This document shows positions 4,599 through 5,899 of a DNA stretch of 5,899 bases, in pieces. The stretch spans positions 1 through 5,899 of the forward strand of contig SYGQ01000001.1 in the NCBI GenBank assembly GCA_005799475.1, given 5' to 3'. The DNA comes from Planctomycetia bacterium. Lineage in GTDB: Bacteria > Planctomycetota > Phycisphaerae > Phycisphaerales > SM1A02. The notes beneath the pieces were generated by a model. That model was not told where the DNA came from. It did no database searches and worked only from the letters and a program-made list of their open reading frames with translations. The first letter of the stretch is position 1, and the number at the start of each line of letters is the position of its first letter. The position numbers were made by a program, and so were the translations under genes.

Positions 4599-5899
4599 CT
4601 ACTGGGGCTGTTCGCCCGAAGCGTCGGTAGGAACAAGTCCCGCAGGTGTTCGCAAGGTCACTGTAAAAGTCAGCACACCCTCGTACTGCGCATCCTTGTC
4701 ATCGATCAGCACCGGCATCTTTGGCAGCGGCGCGTCTTTGGCAAGTTCCAACTCAGGCAACTTTTCGTCGGCACCGACGACCTGCGTGCGTTGGCGGCGT
4801 CGGTTTCCGTCACTCGAGTTGCCATCGTTCGCGCCAGGGTCGCCAGCGCCTTGTCCGGAGTCGCCGGTCTCGCCTCCGGCTCCGCTGAGCGAGCCACCAT
4901 TGCCGGGACCATCGACTGTGCCCTTGATTTGGTTGCGCCCCTTGAAGGCGCCGCCACCGGTGGGCCCACCCGATGTGCCTCGTGTCGTCGTGGACGGCGC
5001 GCCGCCTCCAGTGCTCGTGTCAGGCGACCCCGGCAAGTCCGACTTCGCGGGGTCCTCGCGACGACCCGCCACAATCTTCGTCCAAGTGGGCACCTTGACG
5101 GTGTCTTCGTCGATGCTGTAGGGCACGCCGTCGCGATTCTTGTTTTGGCGCAGCCATCCGAGCACCCCCTCATCGGCGTTGAGGTGACCAGTGGGGTCTC
5201 CATTGGACAGGAGCACGCGCACGGAGATATCGATTTGGTGCTTGTTGGCGGCCGCATCGAACCGGCGCTTTCCGGAGAGCGCTTGGAGTTGAACCAGATT
5301 GCGTTCCTTCGGCGCGATCCGACGGATTTCGGCCGGATCGCCACTAAGTTCGCCCGCCTTCGGCCTCGCGGCCGCGAGCGCCGAGTAGGCGTCATTCACG
5401 AGGTGTGGCCAGACATCCCGATCGTCGAGGAGGCTCGTGAAGTTTGCCGTGGCGGAGTCGTCGGCGACGCGCTGCGCCTCCGAAAGTTGTTTCACAAGGC
5501 CACGCCCCTGAGCGATGACATCATCCGCCTCAGCCGCATTCGCCTCGAGATCCCTGAGCGCGCCACGATCAAGCCCCCACCGGAGGAACATCATCGCTGA
5601 GCACAGGCAAAGGAGCGCCGCCGTCGCCGCGAACCATGGCGTCTTCGACTTCCAGAGCTTCTCGCGCATGCGGGAAATCGGCGCGAGATTGACCTGCACC
5701 CTCGCGATCCCAAGGCCTTGCAGGGCAAGCCCATAGGCACTGAGGAGGTTGATCGAGTGCGCGGCAAAGGCGGCTGGGTCTGGCCCCGCGAGCTCAATCC
5801 GCTTGAACTCTTCCATTCGCTTGACCTCGAGCTTGAGGTCGCCAGCGATCTTCGTGCGCAGGCCGGAAATCTTGAGGGTGGAACCGATGCCGACAGCCG
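4599..5899 (-). CDS. pilM: PilM-PilN fusion, type IV pilus inner-membrane assembly protein (5' end outside window)
   Basis: The frame is open to the right edge; 432 codons are visible. An ATG at 5816 is an internal Met, because the residues before it continue the fold. Numbered from that Met, the sequence up to ~36 resembles the C-terminus of PilM, the cytoplasmic actin-like ATP-binding protein of type IV pili. A degenerate glycine motif (V-G-I-G-S) and I-S-G-L occur before the Met, and A-Y-G-L-A-L ends the domain. Next comes V-N-L-A-P (~42-46), matching the cytoplasmic N-L-L-P motif with which PilN binds PilM. A membrane helix (~60-79), a coiled-coil-like stretch (~85-120) and an alpha/beta periplasmic domain (~125-225) follow. 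The protein ends in a Gly/Ser/Asn-rich linker (~257-340) and a short last strand. In model systems PilM and PilN are separate proteins; here they form one chain. It is the most upstream visible gene of the operon. Confidence 0.85.
   Translation of the reverse strand, partial: AVGIGSTLKISGLRTKIAGDLKLEVKRMEEFKRIELAGPDPAAFAAHSINLLSAYGLALQGLGIARVQVNLAPISRMREKLWKSKTPWFAATAALLCLCSAMMFLRWGLDRGALRDLEANAAEADDVIAQGRGLVKQLSEAQRVADDSATANFTSLLDDRDVWPHLVNDAYSALAAARPKAGELSGDPAEIRRIAPKERNLVQLQALSGKRRFDAAANKHQIDISVRVLLSNGDPTGHLNADEGVLGWLRQNKNRDGVPYSIDEDTVKVPTWTKIVAGRREDPAKSDLPGSPDTSTGGGAPSTTTRGTSGGPTGGGAFKGRNQIKGTVDGPGNGGSLSGAGGETGDSGQGAGDPGANDGNSSDGNRRRQRTQVVGADEKLPELELAKDAPLPKMPVLIDDKDAQYEGVLTFTVTLRTPAGLVPTDASGEQPQ

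Noticed and set aside
4590..5600. 336-codon plus-strand open frame opposite the PilM-PilN gene
   Set aside because: It is antisense to a recognisable PilM-PilN sequence and has Arg/Ala-rich composition typical of shadow frames.
5814..5816. ATG at 5814-5816 as the true start of the right-hand gene
   Set aside because: The frame continues open to the window edge, and the 27 upstream codons encode the expected preceding part of the PilM C-terminal domain.

Overview
The window looks like chromosomal DNA of a GC-rich bacterium, most likely a planctomycete and perhaps class Phycisphaerae. The pointers are a 23S rRNA gene with its own promoter and no 16S rRNA gene upstream (unlinked rRNA genes are well known in Planctomycetota), and a type IV pilus assembly operon whose later members are large, poorly recognisable proteins. 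The lineage is inferred; unlinked rRNA genes also occur in a few other phyla.

Every feature I can support lies on the minus strand, so the window reads from right to left. At the right edge (4599-5899) is the 3' part of a gene whose product begins, as seen here, with the last ~65 residues of a PilM-like actin-fold protein. It runs without a break into a PilN-like region: an Asn-Leu-x-Pro motif, one membrane helix and a periplasmic domain. Eleven bases later (3130-4587) is a single-pass membrane protein in the position of PilO or Amuc_1100. Two bases after that (1079-3127) is a 682-residue single-pass protein with two coiled coils, a glycine-rich loop and beta-rich modules. The three genes form one tight operon and probably build the inner-membrane and periplasmic alignment platform of a type IV pilus or related secretion machine. 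All three proteins carry glycine-rich linkers, and two of them share the motif F-[KQ]-G-R-N inside the linker.

After a 64-base gap without a convincing terminator comes the 23S transcription unit. It has a near-consensus promoter (-35 TTGACA, -10 TATGCT, 16-bp spacer), two small hairpins, a boxA antitermination element (GTTCTTTGACAA), a leader of about 225 bases with two more hairpins, and then the 5' ~753 bases of 23S rRNA. The rRNA gene runs off the left edge at roughly E. coli position 800. There is no tRNA and no 16S rRNA gene in the leader.

I see no mobile element, CRISPR array or integrated element. The most interesting points are the PilM-PilN fusion, the two divergent pilus-platform proteins with matching linker motifs, and the self-contained boxB-boxA leader of an orphan 23S gene directly downstream of a pilus operon.
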